From Condylostoma magnum (lineage: Eukaryota; Ciliophora; Heterotrichea; Heterotrichida; Condylostomatidae), in assembly GCA_920105805.1 (NCBI GenBank), contig CAKKTI010000063.1, positions 1 to 64,000 of the forward strand: a DNA stretch of 64,000 nt. Direction: 5' to 3'. The notes below the pieces were generated by a model. The model was not told the DNA's origin and did no database searches. It saw only the letters and a list, made by a program, of their open reading frames with translations. The position numbers and the translations under genes are program-made. Positions 1 through 11,014 of this stretch are shown here, piece after piece. Positions within the stretch are counted from its first letter, which is position 1. The number at the start of each line of letters is the position of its first letter.

Positions 1-105
1 GAGTGTAGGAAGAGAGTTGCTGATAAACGTATCAGAATTAATGGAAGGTTTGTGACAAAATAACAAGCAGAGTTGTTATTGAAGAGCGAGAATTCTATTG
101 AGTAA
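1..105 (+). CDS. CCT-domain protein, 3' end only
   Basis: Only the last ~34 codons lie in the window, open at the left edge in frame 1. They read ECRKRVADKRIRINGRFVTK and onward, matching the second half of the CCT motif (RK-x-x-AD-x-R-x-R-x-x-GRF-V), a basic DNA/NF-Y-binding module known from plant CONSTANS/TOC1 proteins and also found in protists. A role in transcription is inferred from the motif alone. Tandem TAA-TAG at 103-108 is the likely end; an in-frame TGA follows at 112-114. The rest of the gene, and any B-box or response-regulator domain, is outside the window. Confidence 0.7.
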
Positions 106-114
106 TAGTTTTGA

Positions 115-441
115 TGTTATTATGGTTTTTAGCTGGGATAGTTGCTTTGAAAGTAGTATATATAGAAATAATATATAATCTACATTGTAATTTTTAAATC
201 TTCATAGATAAATTATAAATATCAAGTGATAAAGGGATCTACAATGTTTGCTGATGGTGATAAATATGAAACGGAATTTTAATTAGTAGATCTTTTCTAG
301 TTATATTACAATCACTAACATATTTTTTTCTTATTGTATCTTTTATAAAAAATAAATAGAATACCAGCCTTTTAACAGTTTTTAAAATTAATATACTTAT
401 TCTGCTTTAAAAGTTAACATATAATTAGTATAAGAGAAGAA
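115..441. other. AT-rich intergenic stretch, no gene seen
   Basis: This 327-nt gap lies between the CCT-domain gene and the ubiquitin-like gene. It is AT-rich with short A/T runs. No convincing ORF, tRNA-like fold or repeat was seen. It presumably holds the 3' UTR of the first gene and the promoter of the next. Confidence 0.6.
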
Positions 442-975
442 ATGCAAATCTTTGTAAGAACAATAAATGGGCGTAGTATAACCTTTGGCGTTGAATAATC
501 AGATTCTGTTGAAATTCTTAAAGCTAAAATTTATGCTATAGAAAATATTCCTGTAGATCAACAAAACATTATGTATTAAGGGAAAAGATTAGGAGATGGA
601 AGAACACTCGCTGATTATAATATACAATCAGAATCGACCATACACCTAGTAATCAACATAAGAGGAGGAATGCAGATCTTTGTCAAAAGGTTAGCTGGAC
701 GTACTATCATACTTGACATTGAGTCATCTGATACTATTGAAATCATTAAGCATAAAATACAAGATAAGGTAGGAATTCCTCCAGGATAATAAAAAATTAA
801 CTTCTGTGGACAACAGCTAGAGGATGGAAGAACTCTAGAGGATTATAATGTATAAAAAGAGTAAACACTTCATTTAATTGTCTGCATAAGAGGAGGAATG
901 TTTGCTAGAACACAAACTAGGGAAATACATAATATTGAAGGATATGATATAGATTCACGAAATACTCTATGCTAA
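442..975 (+). CDS. divergent two-repeat polyubiquitin-like protein
   Basis: The 177-residue protein has two head-to-tail 76-residue ubiquitin-like repeats, each starting MQIFV and ending in IRGG, then a 25-residue tail that a ubiquitin hydrolase would have to remove. Both repeats are much more divergent than ordinary polyubiquitin, which is nearly invariant: the C-termini are INIRGG and VCIRGG instead of LRLRGG. By alignment, repeat 1 keeps the K48 position ([10 protein letters not shown]) but has Ser at K63; repeat 2 has Gln at K48 ([10 protein letters not shown]) and keeps K63. Q codons include TAA. TAA at 973-975 is followed at once by TGA. It could be a specialised ubiquitin-like modifier or a degenerating copy; the intact frame argues for a functional protein. 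Confidence 0.85.
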
Positions 976-1029
976 TGATTAGAGAATCACTAGAATATAC
1001 AAGCCGGATAAGCTATTAATTGAGTTATT

Positions 1030-2778
1030 TCATTTATTCCTACAACATAATTAGTGGTATTAATGAAAGCCTAACAGCTTTTAAGCAATGATACTTTATA
1101 AACACTTCTCAATAATGATTTAATTAGTAAAGTAATCTGATTTATCAAACGGTATTCTTTCTAACTCCCTTTTAATCTACTGTCTTATTTATTACTTTAA
1201 ATCAGTCATAGATTTCCCTGGCATTCTCATATGTTCAAAAGCTACTCTATCCTCTAACTCTAATTTAAAACAAGGTTTTATAGGATCATAAAACTCAAGA
1301 TCTCCTTCAGAGTAGCAATTTTCCTCATCAATCTAAAAATTAACATACTACCGCTATAATTAAACAGTACCTAAAAGCCTGCTAGTCAGTGATTCCTAAT
1401 CCTCTGCCCTAACAAAACTTCCTGTAATTAGAAATAATCCAAACATATTCTCCCCACTGCCACTAACAGAACTATCATTCACCTATAGTTAAATAGTTTC
1501 TTCAATTACTTCCGAGTTGAAACTCCAAAAACCTGTATATATTCCTGTTACATCCTCTCCAAGGGTCTTTAAGTACTTAAACTCTTAGTTAAATTTATCC
1601 TTTGCATTTCAAATTCCAGTAAAACTATAAAGATTCTATTAGTTTCCCTCACTTTTAGTATACAAAATTTACCCATTCATGATTATTTAGTCCCCTGAAA
1701 TTTCCGGAATTAACTTCTGTTTTCTTTCAGGTAAAAAGTCCTTTTTAGGTCTTCCTGGGCCACGTTTTCTTGGTAAAAAGTCGTCTACAGGAGAGAAATC
1801 ACTATCATCGTATTCATAATACGTTAATCTTTGTCTAATAGTACACTCTCTTTTTATATTAGCAATGATCTTCTTTTTCAACTCTTACTCATTTTCCTGT
1901 AGTTTTTGCATCATTCCTTACAATGTATTAGCAATTTCACTAGAATTAGTATTCTACAACCTTTCAATTAATTCTTTTACCTGTTCAACATTTTTTGCCT
2001 CTAATTTAAAACTTTTATCAGCTGATTCTTTGTATATTCTGCTGTCTAAGTTATCAAAGAAATAGTAGTAGTTTGACTCACTATCAAACCCAATGGGCTG
2101 GATTTTAATAGACTCCATGGAAACATACTTCAATTCGTGTTTTAGTTCCTCATCAGTGTCTAGTTTAAACTAGCAGATATAGAAAAGCACTATTACTCTG
2201 TTGTATTCGGATATTTCCCCTAAGCTTCTATAATGCTCCTAGTCTTCAAAATCTGATGAATCCTAGAATAGATCTTCTGTATATATTGGCTTTTTAGGAA
2301 GGCTGTTAGTATGGGATCTTGTGCCTCTGTACCCTGGGGCTTATTATGCAGGTGGGTTATTCTATATAATTTTCTACTTTTTTGGTTATGGAGGCAGAAT
2401 AAAGGGATTTTCACCCAGATTCATAAACATTCAGATAATTATTTTGTTTTTAGTAGTAAAGTTTTAAATATTTCCCAGTTTTTTGTATTTTAAGTATATT
2501 TTATATCAGTTTGTTATTTACTTTATTAGCATTTCATTTCACCTTTGGAAATTGTAGCCTTATCCCAGTGGAAGCTCCATTCTTGTTTAAGATTTTTTTA
2601 GAAGAAGTTTTGTAATTAGTTCACTTATTAAAGGGGAATTATTGGGATATTGAATCCCTTGCTCTAATTCTTCTGGAGTGAAAGGTTCTATGTTTAGAGA
2701 TGCTCTGAAAACTTTCACAAATTGGCAAATAAAAGGAATTTATCACATATCGATTATCTAAGTTGAATTCCCCTCCAT
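1030..2778 (-). CDS. DDT/WHIM-domain AT-hook chromatin protein (CECR2/ISWI-partner-like)
   Basis: About 582 residues. A DDT domain lies near the N-terminus (around residues 15-65, helices with FTPEELEQG). A WHIM-like block follows (around 190-260) with QPIGFDSESNYYYFFDNLD at 227-245, like the PLG-D-x-x-G-N-x-YWYF segment of CECR2/BPTF-type proteins. An AT-hook RKRGPGRPKK sits at ~337-346. These domains belong to partners of ISWI-type remodellers, so nucleosome remodelling in the nucleus is inferred. A TGA at codon 116 (2431-2433) must be read as Trp to join DDT and WHIM in one protein. No bromodomain or PHD finger was seen. The 3' end is uncertain: TGA at 1030, or TAA at 1081, 1060 or 1051. 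It converges on the ubiquitin-like gene. Confidence 0.75.
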
Positions 2779-2952
2779 TTTAGATTTAATAATCAGTGTA
2801 TAAATCTTGTATTGTTTACTATAATTAGAATGTATAAGTTGGTTAATACGGAAATTGATTCATGATATAATTTTAAACTAGCTATTGTCCATAATTATTA
2901 CAATAAAACAGCTTAATTTTCATAACAACCTATAAATTAAAATAACCTAAAA

Positions 2953-3855
2953 ATGTCAATTACCATCTCAACTCCAGCTTAAATCCTCAACGCCCCAACT
3001 AACAAATCATCAGCCAAATTCCAATGAAGCTTCTCTAAATCCTCCCGGTTCGGCTCATAATACAAACACGAGTAACTTTTCCCTAGAAACCAAAACATAG
3101 CTTACAGTACTCAAAGTGCATTAGAAAAGCGAGCAGCATCATTTGGCTACGGTACAAAAAGTGACTTTACCAAGCAACGTGGAAGAGGAATCCCTTCTCC
3201 CGATTCCTACCAAATCTAGTCTGACTTCAGTAAAGAACGTCCCCACTCCCAGGCCTATACATTTGGCCTATCCCGAGCTGCATGTGAGAAACGCTACATA
3301 GAAGGTCACCCACGTTCAGACCCCGCAGTGCCTGGCCCAGGCACTTACAACAACACTAGAAAAACAGGGGAAGACCTAGTAAAGTGATCAATGCGTCCTA
3401 AGACTAGAGGAGTAGGTGCTGGGGATCCTTTCGCCTCAAAAGCGGGCCCGGGACCAGGGCAGTATGACTTAAAGCCTGTAATTGATACACGAGGAGAGTA
3501 TTACCAGTCAAAATTCAAGAACAGCGGAGCATGCACCTTTTCGCCTGTGCGATCAACTGGAAATTTGCCTAAAAACGGGACGCCTGGGCCTGGGAGTTAT
3601 GCGATTCCTTCATCACTTACTAGAAATGGGAGTTATTTTGTGTCTTAGTATTAATCGTCTAAATGCAGGGGGTTTGGGAAGGAAGGTAGGATTACCATTG
3701 GGACTAATCGGTCATAGTAAGGGAATCCTGGGCCTGGTAATTATAGAATCCCCAGTGAGTTTGGGTACTATGAGAGTAAGTATGCGGGGAGTCAGACTGC
3801 GAGGAATACGAGGCTAAGTACTCAGGCTAATCCTGGATTTAGGAAGACAAAGTAG
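2953..3855 (+). CDS. SHIPPO/STPGR-repeat protein (ODF3/CIMAP-like)
   Basis: About 300 residues containing repeated Pro-Gly-Pro-Gly units: DPAVPGPGTY, AGPGPGQYDL, GTPGPGSYAI, GNPGPGNYRI. This is the SHIPPO/STPGR pattern of ODF3/CIMAP proteins, which coat microtubules of axonemes and related arrays. The start is the first ATG after a 174-nt divergent spacer shared with the chromatin gene. The end must precede the downstream kinesin start at 3914, so TAG at 3853 or 3862, or TAA at 3889, is the stop; the first TGA in frame (3964) would overlap the kinesin. This makes it one of the clearest cases here of TAA/TAG acting as a terminator. Confidence 0.82.
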
Positions 3856-3913
3856 TTTACTTAGAGTTTATGTTTATTTGCTAAGTTTTAAAATAGTATA
3901 TAATGTGTATATA

Positions 3914-6838
3914 ATGGAATAAATTAAAGTATATGCGCGCTTTAAGCCGGATACTTAAGTATTTGAGAACTAGATGCAGGAAATAGTTTTCAGTATTATC
4001 ACAGACGAGGTAATCCATAGCAAAACAAATGATTAAAAATACTAATTTAATAAAGTTTTTCCGGAAAACTGTACTAATCTTGATGTGTATAACGAAGTAG
4101 GTTAAAATCTAGTATAATCTGCTTGTTTGGGCATCAACTGCACTCTTTTCACATACGGTTAAACATCGTCTGGCAAAACATTTACTATGAGGGGCTCGTA
4201 AGATATGGCGGGTGTTATTTAACTTACAATTAAAGATTTATTTCAGTGTATATACGACTCCCAAGGCTTTAACTTTACAGTGTCCGTTTCTTTCCTTGAA
4301 ATATACAATGAAATGGTCAATGATTTGCTATGTGAGGAAAAAAAGAACTTGAAAATAAGAGAAAATAAAAACAATCTTTACGTTGAAAATTTGTCTACAG
4401 AGAATGTCACAAATTTTGAACAGGTTATCCAATTACTAGAAAAAGGAGAAAAGTGTAAACAAATAGCTGAAACTGCTATGAATAAGGAAAGCTCAAGATC
4501 ACATACTATCTTTTGTATAACAGTTGAGTCCTAGTAACAAACAGAGCCTTATAATACATATAGATCTAAGATAAATTTAGTAGATTTGGCAGGAAGTGAA
4601 AATATTGATAAATCTGAGACTAAGGATATGAGAGCCAGGGAGGGAAAGCATATTAATAGATCTTTGTTTTATCTATCAAGAGTACTATAAAATCTAAGTG
4701 AAATTTAGAATGGTAAAAGAGTAGTTGTTTCGTATAGAGATTCTAAGATTACTCGATATTTAAAGTATTCTTTATAAGGAAATTGTAAGCTAGGCATTAT
4801 TTGCACTTTATCTGCTAGGAATGTGTAATAGACTATAAGTACTCTGCATTTTGGGAACTAGTGCAGATCTATAACTTATGATATTAATTAGAATATTATA
4901 CTAAAAGAAGATAGTTCAAATCTGTAAAGCAGAGTTGCTTAGTTGAATAAAGAAATTCTTATGCTAAATTAGTAAATATAAGAAAGGGACATCATAATAG
5001 CCCAGGCCTCTAATTATTAGTCAGATTACTAAGACTGCTAGGAAAATAAGGAACTACTATAGAAAATCGCAGAATTATAAGATGATAAAAGAAGACTAGA
5101 GGATATAATCGTTTAATCTAGTAAAGGAAGACATAGATACACACCTACCTAATATCAAATATCTGATAACTCCTCTAATTACTCTGAAAGCAAATAATCA
5201 GATGAATTCGATCCTTTAATGCTGAATCAGAAGATAGAAAATGAGTACTATAAGAATATAATAAAGCAGAAGGATGTAGAGATTGGAAATCTTATTAGTT
5301 AAAAGAAACAGCTAGAAGAATACTATAATCAAAAGTACCAAGACTGTATGCTGAGTTATGCATAGAATTAAAGTTTATCTAGTAATAATGTGATTGATGA
5401 GACCTAAGAGCTAAAGATTGAGTTAGCTGATAAAGAATAATAAGTACAGAACTTAAAGTACGAAAATGATGAGCTTATAGTAAATTTAGAGGAATTAAGA
5501 GAAAAAATGTAGTCTTAGGATTATAACGAAGCATTTAAGTTAAAAGATTTGAATTTCAAGCTTAATAAAGAAATTGAGAGGTAAAATAAAGAGTTTTAAG
5601 TACTAGAAACTTAAAGATAGGAAAGTGAGTAATAAAGAGTATAATTGAATTATAAAGTTGAATAATAAGATTACTTAATACAACAATTGTAGTAATAGAT
5701 TTTATAACAAGATTAATTAATACAAAGTTTGAATATGAAGATATAAGAGATTTAGGTAGATTATACACAATTGTAAGACTAAACGGAGAAATTGTAACTA
5801 GAGAATAATAAAATTTAAGATCTGTAGTAATAACAAGATACAGAGAGTGAATTGAATAGGATAAAACAGGTAAATGAGAGACTAGATTACTAAAACTAGT
5901 AGCTAAAGCAATCACTACAACATATATAGGAAGAAAAGGAAGAATAAATAAAAGAATTATAAGTAAAGTGTTGTTATGTATAGTAATAATTACAGTAAGA
6001 GAAAGCTTAAAGAAAGGTAGATCAGTAATAGAAGCATAATCAAAGCATTTAATAACAGTGTGATTAACTCACTATGAATAAAGTAAGTGAAATATCTATA
6101 CCTGCAGATTTTAGTCATAACAATAAACTAGAGCTTAAAATCGAGTAATTATAAAACAAACTTACTAATAAAAAAGAGAATTGCTAAACACTTAACAACT
6201 AAAACATTCAATACCAATAGCAAATCGATAAAAATGCTAGTTTTATAGAAATGTAAAAGAATTAATTGAAAAGCTTTCAAGATGAAATAAAACTAATTGA
6301 GTAGTAAAGCTTTGAGTACTAAAATCAGCTGGTTATTCTGTAAAATCAAATAAAAGAGTAAGCAGAAAGCTATTAGAAACAAATAAATCAATTAAACAGT
6401 GAAAATTAATAACTAATTAATACCAAAACATAATAAGATAGGCGGATTTAAGAGTTAGAAATCCAAGCTAGTAGAAAACAAGAAAGATAATAACTAGCAA
6501 AAGAGGAACAATTAGATTTAGATACTAGGAACAATCTTAAGACAAAATACATAGGTGCATGTTAGGAGAAAGATAGATACTTAAAGCTGTATAATGAAAC
6601 TTTAAGTCACTTAAATTAATTGAAACTGTAGTTTAAAGATTAGTTAGATAGAAAAGAAAAGTTGTAGTAAAGGGAAGTGCTTACAAATAAGTCTAATATT
6701 AGCTCGTGGCTGAATTCTGATTTTAAAGCTCCTCCTGAAGTCAGAAAGTAAAATCAAATTGATATAGAATTAAGAGAGTAAAAGATGGAAGAGTAATTAA
6801 GAAGATAAGCTAAAAAAAGGTATCCTTATAATAGATAA
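3914..6838 (+). CDS. kinesin with N-terminal motor and long coiled coil
   Basis: About 974 residues. The motor begins at once: [12 protein letters not shown] is strand beta-1. The P-loop GQTSSGKT is at 82-89, switch I around [11 protein letters not shown], and switch [10 protein letters not shown] at 222-229. After the motor (to ~340) comes ~600 residues of Gln/Glu/Lys-rich coiled coil, so it is a plus-end-type N-kinesin, in layout closest to CENP-E/kinesin-7 or kinesin-4 types; the subfamily cannot be settled here. Nearly all Gln are TAA or TAG, so a standard-code reading shows only one short piece. An ATG at 3974 is rejected as start because it would drop beta-1. TAA at 6836 is the likely stop. 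Confidence 0.92.
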
Positions 6839-7078
6839 GTAATTAGTATAGTTTGTTTTTAGTATTGTTTAATATATGTTAAAGTAAATGAGTTTAATAC
6901 TTTTAACTATGAATCCAATAGTATACTGTATTAAATATAGAAATTATGAGACATTATCCCTCTTTTACTTAATAATTACTCATAACAAAGATATTACTAG
7001 GTTATCTAATCTAAATTATCCAAATAGCATATAAAGTCAGTTTATAGATTTTATACCATTAACTAAATTGCATATAAA

Positions 7079-8077
7079 ATGAACAACCAGTGCAAATTCC
7101 ATGTAAACGACTTAGTATGGGCCAAGCTATAAGGATATCCTTGATGGCCTGCTATAATCTCAGAAATAATACAAAAAAGAACAATACAAGTAATAGTAAA
7201 GTTCATAGGAGAACACACTCACTCAAAAATCAGTATAAATGACATAAGAAACTATGAATAATATTACAAAAGACTAAGCAGTACTCCAGAGCTTTAATAG
7301 CACATAAGAGCTGCTAATGCTATACGCCTTAATATACTGCATTGCAAAAACCTTGATTAGATTAATCAAAAGCTATAAAAAGGCTTAATCATCAATTAGT
7401 ACTCGTTAGCAAATCCTCAGTTAGTTTAGCTGCACAAGCTTTTCGATGATTTAGCCAATTAAAGATTTGTTATGACTTCACATAGATTAGAATAATGACA
7501 AAAGTGGTAAAAAAAGTTACAATAATTTACTAGTTTTAAGAATCTCAATTAGTTATTCAAGCTATTAGCAAAATTATTAAGATCAACTCCATAAGTTTAA
7601 TACATCTTTAAGTCAAAAATTCATTAAACCTTAGCTTTCATGAAATATAAGCTATAAAAGTCTAAATAGGTTGATAAGAAAGTTTTATGGCTTTTGATAA
7701 AGAAATTATTGATTTTTTGGAAAGTTTAGAAGACAAATTAAGCTTTATAATAATTTTAATTTGAGTAAAAGGTAAGTTAGGATTAACATGCTGAAACAGT
7801 ATAAAAATTTGCAACTAATGATTCAGAGGATGATTACGTTGCTAATAAGGAAGTTAGGAAAAGAGTGTGCTAGCGTATATCTTCTTTACTTCAAAAGAAC
7901 CGATTTACTGTAGAATAATCGTAATAAATTGCATTATTATTTGAAAAGAATCTGCGTAAAAAGGATCCAGAAATGAGTACTCATTATACAGCTCTTTTTC
8001 GATAATTAATGCGAGATATAAGTAATATTGATCCTGAAACTTATTTTAGTATAGAGATGGTTAAAAACCAAGTATGA
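7079..8077 (+). CDS. PWWP-domain protein with TFIIS-like helical regions
   Basis: About 332 residues. The N-terminus carries a PWWP domain: DLVWAKLQGYPWWPAIISE near residues 10-30, in which the first W of PWWP is TGA and the second TGG. The middle (~residues 155-215) is a helical bundle resembling the TFIIS N-terminal/LW (LEDGF integrase-binding) fold. The C-terminal region (~260-325) resembles the TFIIS central domain. PWWP domains bind methylated histone H3 on active genes, so a transcription-elongation role is inferred. TGA at 8075 is the proposed stop; the frame stays open beyond it (WLLVSNLMFYYEQ) to a TAG after ~40 codons, so a longer C-terminus is possible. Confidence 0.72.
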
Positions 8078-8222
8078 TTATTAGTTAGTAACCTTATGTT
8101 TTATTATGAGTAGATTAAGTTATATGAAGGATATTGACTAATATTTAAAAAACACCTATAAAATGCTAATATTTTCTTTTTATAGTAAAACAATCAATAA
8201 AAAATGCTTAAATCTATATTAA

Positions 8223-10934
8223 CTATTTCCTAAGTTTCTTCTTAAATCTATTAACTGCTTTCATAACATTAGCAGCTGTATTTATATTCATCAAAGTTGC
8301 TCTTCTCCATTTCCTTTAAATAGACCTAAGTTTAATCTTTTATTTTAAATCCTGCATTAATAAACTATGAGCATACTATAAAAACGGTTAGGCTGGTTCC
8401 ATAAATGAGTTAATATCTAAATTTTTATCATTTATATCGAATACTAAGGTAGAAATATTCCTATTATATTACTCAAAAACTACCCCCAATCTAGTAATTA
8501 GAGTAAATATAATCTAATGCAAATCTAATAGATCCATTCATTAATAAGTGGCTAATGGCTATTATTACTTTTAATTCATTAGCTCTATTAGCCTCTAAAA
8601 GCTTTAAAATGTATCAGGCAATGGTACTAAAGTAAAAATCTTTTAAATCTGTTTTTTCAGTATATTATTCCTTCACAATTTATGAATATATGCCATTTTA
8701 GCAGCATAATGTCCTTTAGTTTCATTGATTTCCTGATTTGCCTTTAAGGGCAATGGGGCTTTATGATATTTCAGCTCTAATGTATTATAAAACAAGTAAT
8801 TTTCATTCATGGCAATAATAAAACATACAGGGTTAAATTTTCCATTTGAGTATAAGATAGTATCTCTGTATATTTTAGCAACATGAGTATCTTTAACGTT
8901 TTTATCTACCATCATACACATGCTACGTGCTGAGTTAAAAGGAATAATTTTCCCTACCTTTGGAGCAGATTCACATATCTTTAAAATAGCTGCTATTTTT
9001 GCCTGTTTTTCTCTTCTATAATAAACTAAAAGCACTCTTAGTAAAAATGCACTGTCAATATTGTGCGTCTTTCTACTAAAAAATGACTTATTTTCAATTG
9101 ACTGCTTAAGACTGTCAATTTCACTTTTATCTACTTTATGCATTACTTAGTCAATAACCTCAAAGGCCTGATTAAGACCTATGAAGTGTACATCTGCAAA
9201 TTTTCCATTGATTGTGGAGGTTTAGGGCTGTTTGAATATTATGTACCTGCAGTACAGGTAAAATCCTAGCTCATCTATATCAAACTCTTCCATTAAAAAA
9301 CTGTAGAAGTTGTTGATTTCTCACATATTATCCAATGAGGTTTGCTGTATAGCAGATATAATGTTTATTCTAGTCTAATCTGTAGGCTTTTTCCAGTAAT
9401 CCACTTCTCTTACAGTCCTTGTATTCTCATCAATTTCAAACTACCCTAGTCAACTATATACAAAATCAGGGAATCTAGTAGGATTATTATCATTCTCAAA
9501 GCCTTTAAACATATGTTCATAGTACTTTGCATCAAAAATGTATCTTATTGTTAAGTAAAGTCATCCTTGGAATGGTAGTTCAAATTATACTTACTACTTG
9601 TTTTCCACGGCTAGTAATGAGTTGTAGGTTTATCGCTGTAATCGAAATTAGTCAATATTAATTGTTTCTATGTCTATTACATCGTTTTCATTTAAAACTG
9701 GTTGAGATACAGTTTTTAGTTTAATGTTTTGTAGGAATTGTTAATAAGGGAACGGAAGATTTAGCTCATTTACTGTTTTAAATATAGGATCACTTAAGGG
9801 AATCCAGATATATGGCTCTTTTGTTAAATTAACAGCTCCCTGATGCAAATTTGCTTCCAGTTGGTCAAATCTGAGTCTAGAAGCCTTTAGTTAAATTGTT
9901 AATATACTGCACTTTGTCTTCAGATTTGAGATTTAAGTAAAATCTTCCAAAAGCATGCAAATTTGCTCGTTTTTTTGCTGTAGTTAAGATTTTAGCTCTT
10001 AATTTGATTTTTAGAATTATCTAAATTGTTTCTCATACATTTACTTTTATTATCTGAAATCCTATACAAATTCTTCATTATCATTAATTCTTTACTTTAG
10101 CTCAGATAATTTTTATTACTTTCTCCACATTTAAACTGTAAGATTTGTTTCTTGTTTTGAAGTTTTCTTCTTTTACTGTTTTAATTTCTATTGAGTTACT
10201 TTTAATTTGTCTTTCATTTCTTTAATTTTTGTTATGTCTTCTAATTATAACGTGTGTTCTTATAGCATGGATAAATGCTGCTTTAGTTTCTCGATTTCTA
10301 TTTATTTAGCCTTTTCTTACACTTCTAGTTTCTTGTATTTCTCTTTAAACAATTGATGAGCTTTACTTTCTCTTTCATAATTATAAATCTTTTGCTTTAA
10401 ATCAGAAATTATCCAAGTGCTTTCATTATTTACCTATTTTACATCATGTTTTACTTCAATGTTATTCTCGAGTATTTCTAGCACATTTTAAAACAATTGA
10501 CTTTCAAAATAAGCTAATTCCTCTATTACACCTTGCTTTAAAGTATTTTCTATTTGCCCACTTGCTAAAAGTGACTTCATGATAGTATTTAAGCTTTACA
10601 AGGTTTGTTTAAAATTCAAATATCCCTTTTACTCTAAGACTCTTTATACTTGCAATCTTTTAACTGATTACTGGTCAAAAAGATCAAAGCAGTTCTATAA
10701 GCAAGTTTTATCCACTTCCTGCTTAGGCTTGTTAAAGTTCAATAGTCTATTAACTGTTACCTTAGTAACAGCTTATCTCTATACAGGAGTAAATCTCTAG
10801 CTATGTAACAACTGGGATTTTGGCCTAATTTCCGTCCTTTTCTATCTCACATTTCTCTAGCTTTGACTCCTTACTAAATCGCTCACAACAGCATTTTTCC
10901 CCTTTACACTGAGATTTTTGACTCTTTTAAACAT
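8223..10934 (-). CDS. large coiled-coil protein of unknown function
   Basis: About 903 residues in one frame. The basic N-terminus begins MFKRVKNLSVKGKNAVV and includes a weak EF-hand-like helix pair (CFDLFDQQSVKRLQ). A central coiled coil spans roughly residues 150-400. The conserved-looking globular C-terminal half contains ELPFQGWLYLTIRYIFDAKY and a terminal IQ-like RSIQRKWRRATL. A TGA at 8673-8675, where a simple reading would stop, is taken as Trp because coding character clearly continues for another 150 codons. TAG at 8223-8225 is the likely end. I do not recognise the family; the layout suggests a ciliary or cortical structural protein. It is divergent from CFAP58 across an 80-nt spacer. 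Confidence 0.65.
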
Positions 10935-11014
10935 TTATTAAAAATGACTACAATACTACTCTATATATCCTCTAAACTTCTTGTTAAATAATTTAAAATA
11001 ACTTCTAATAAATA

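Noticed and set aside
115-441. tRNA or small RNA gene in the first intergenic gap
   Set aside because: No cloverleaf-compatible stems or conserved A/B boxes were found by eye.
3974-3976. ATG 3974 as kinesin start, right after TGA 3964
   Set aside because: It would remove motor strand beta-1 (KVYARFKP), which is present in frame from ATG 3914.
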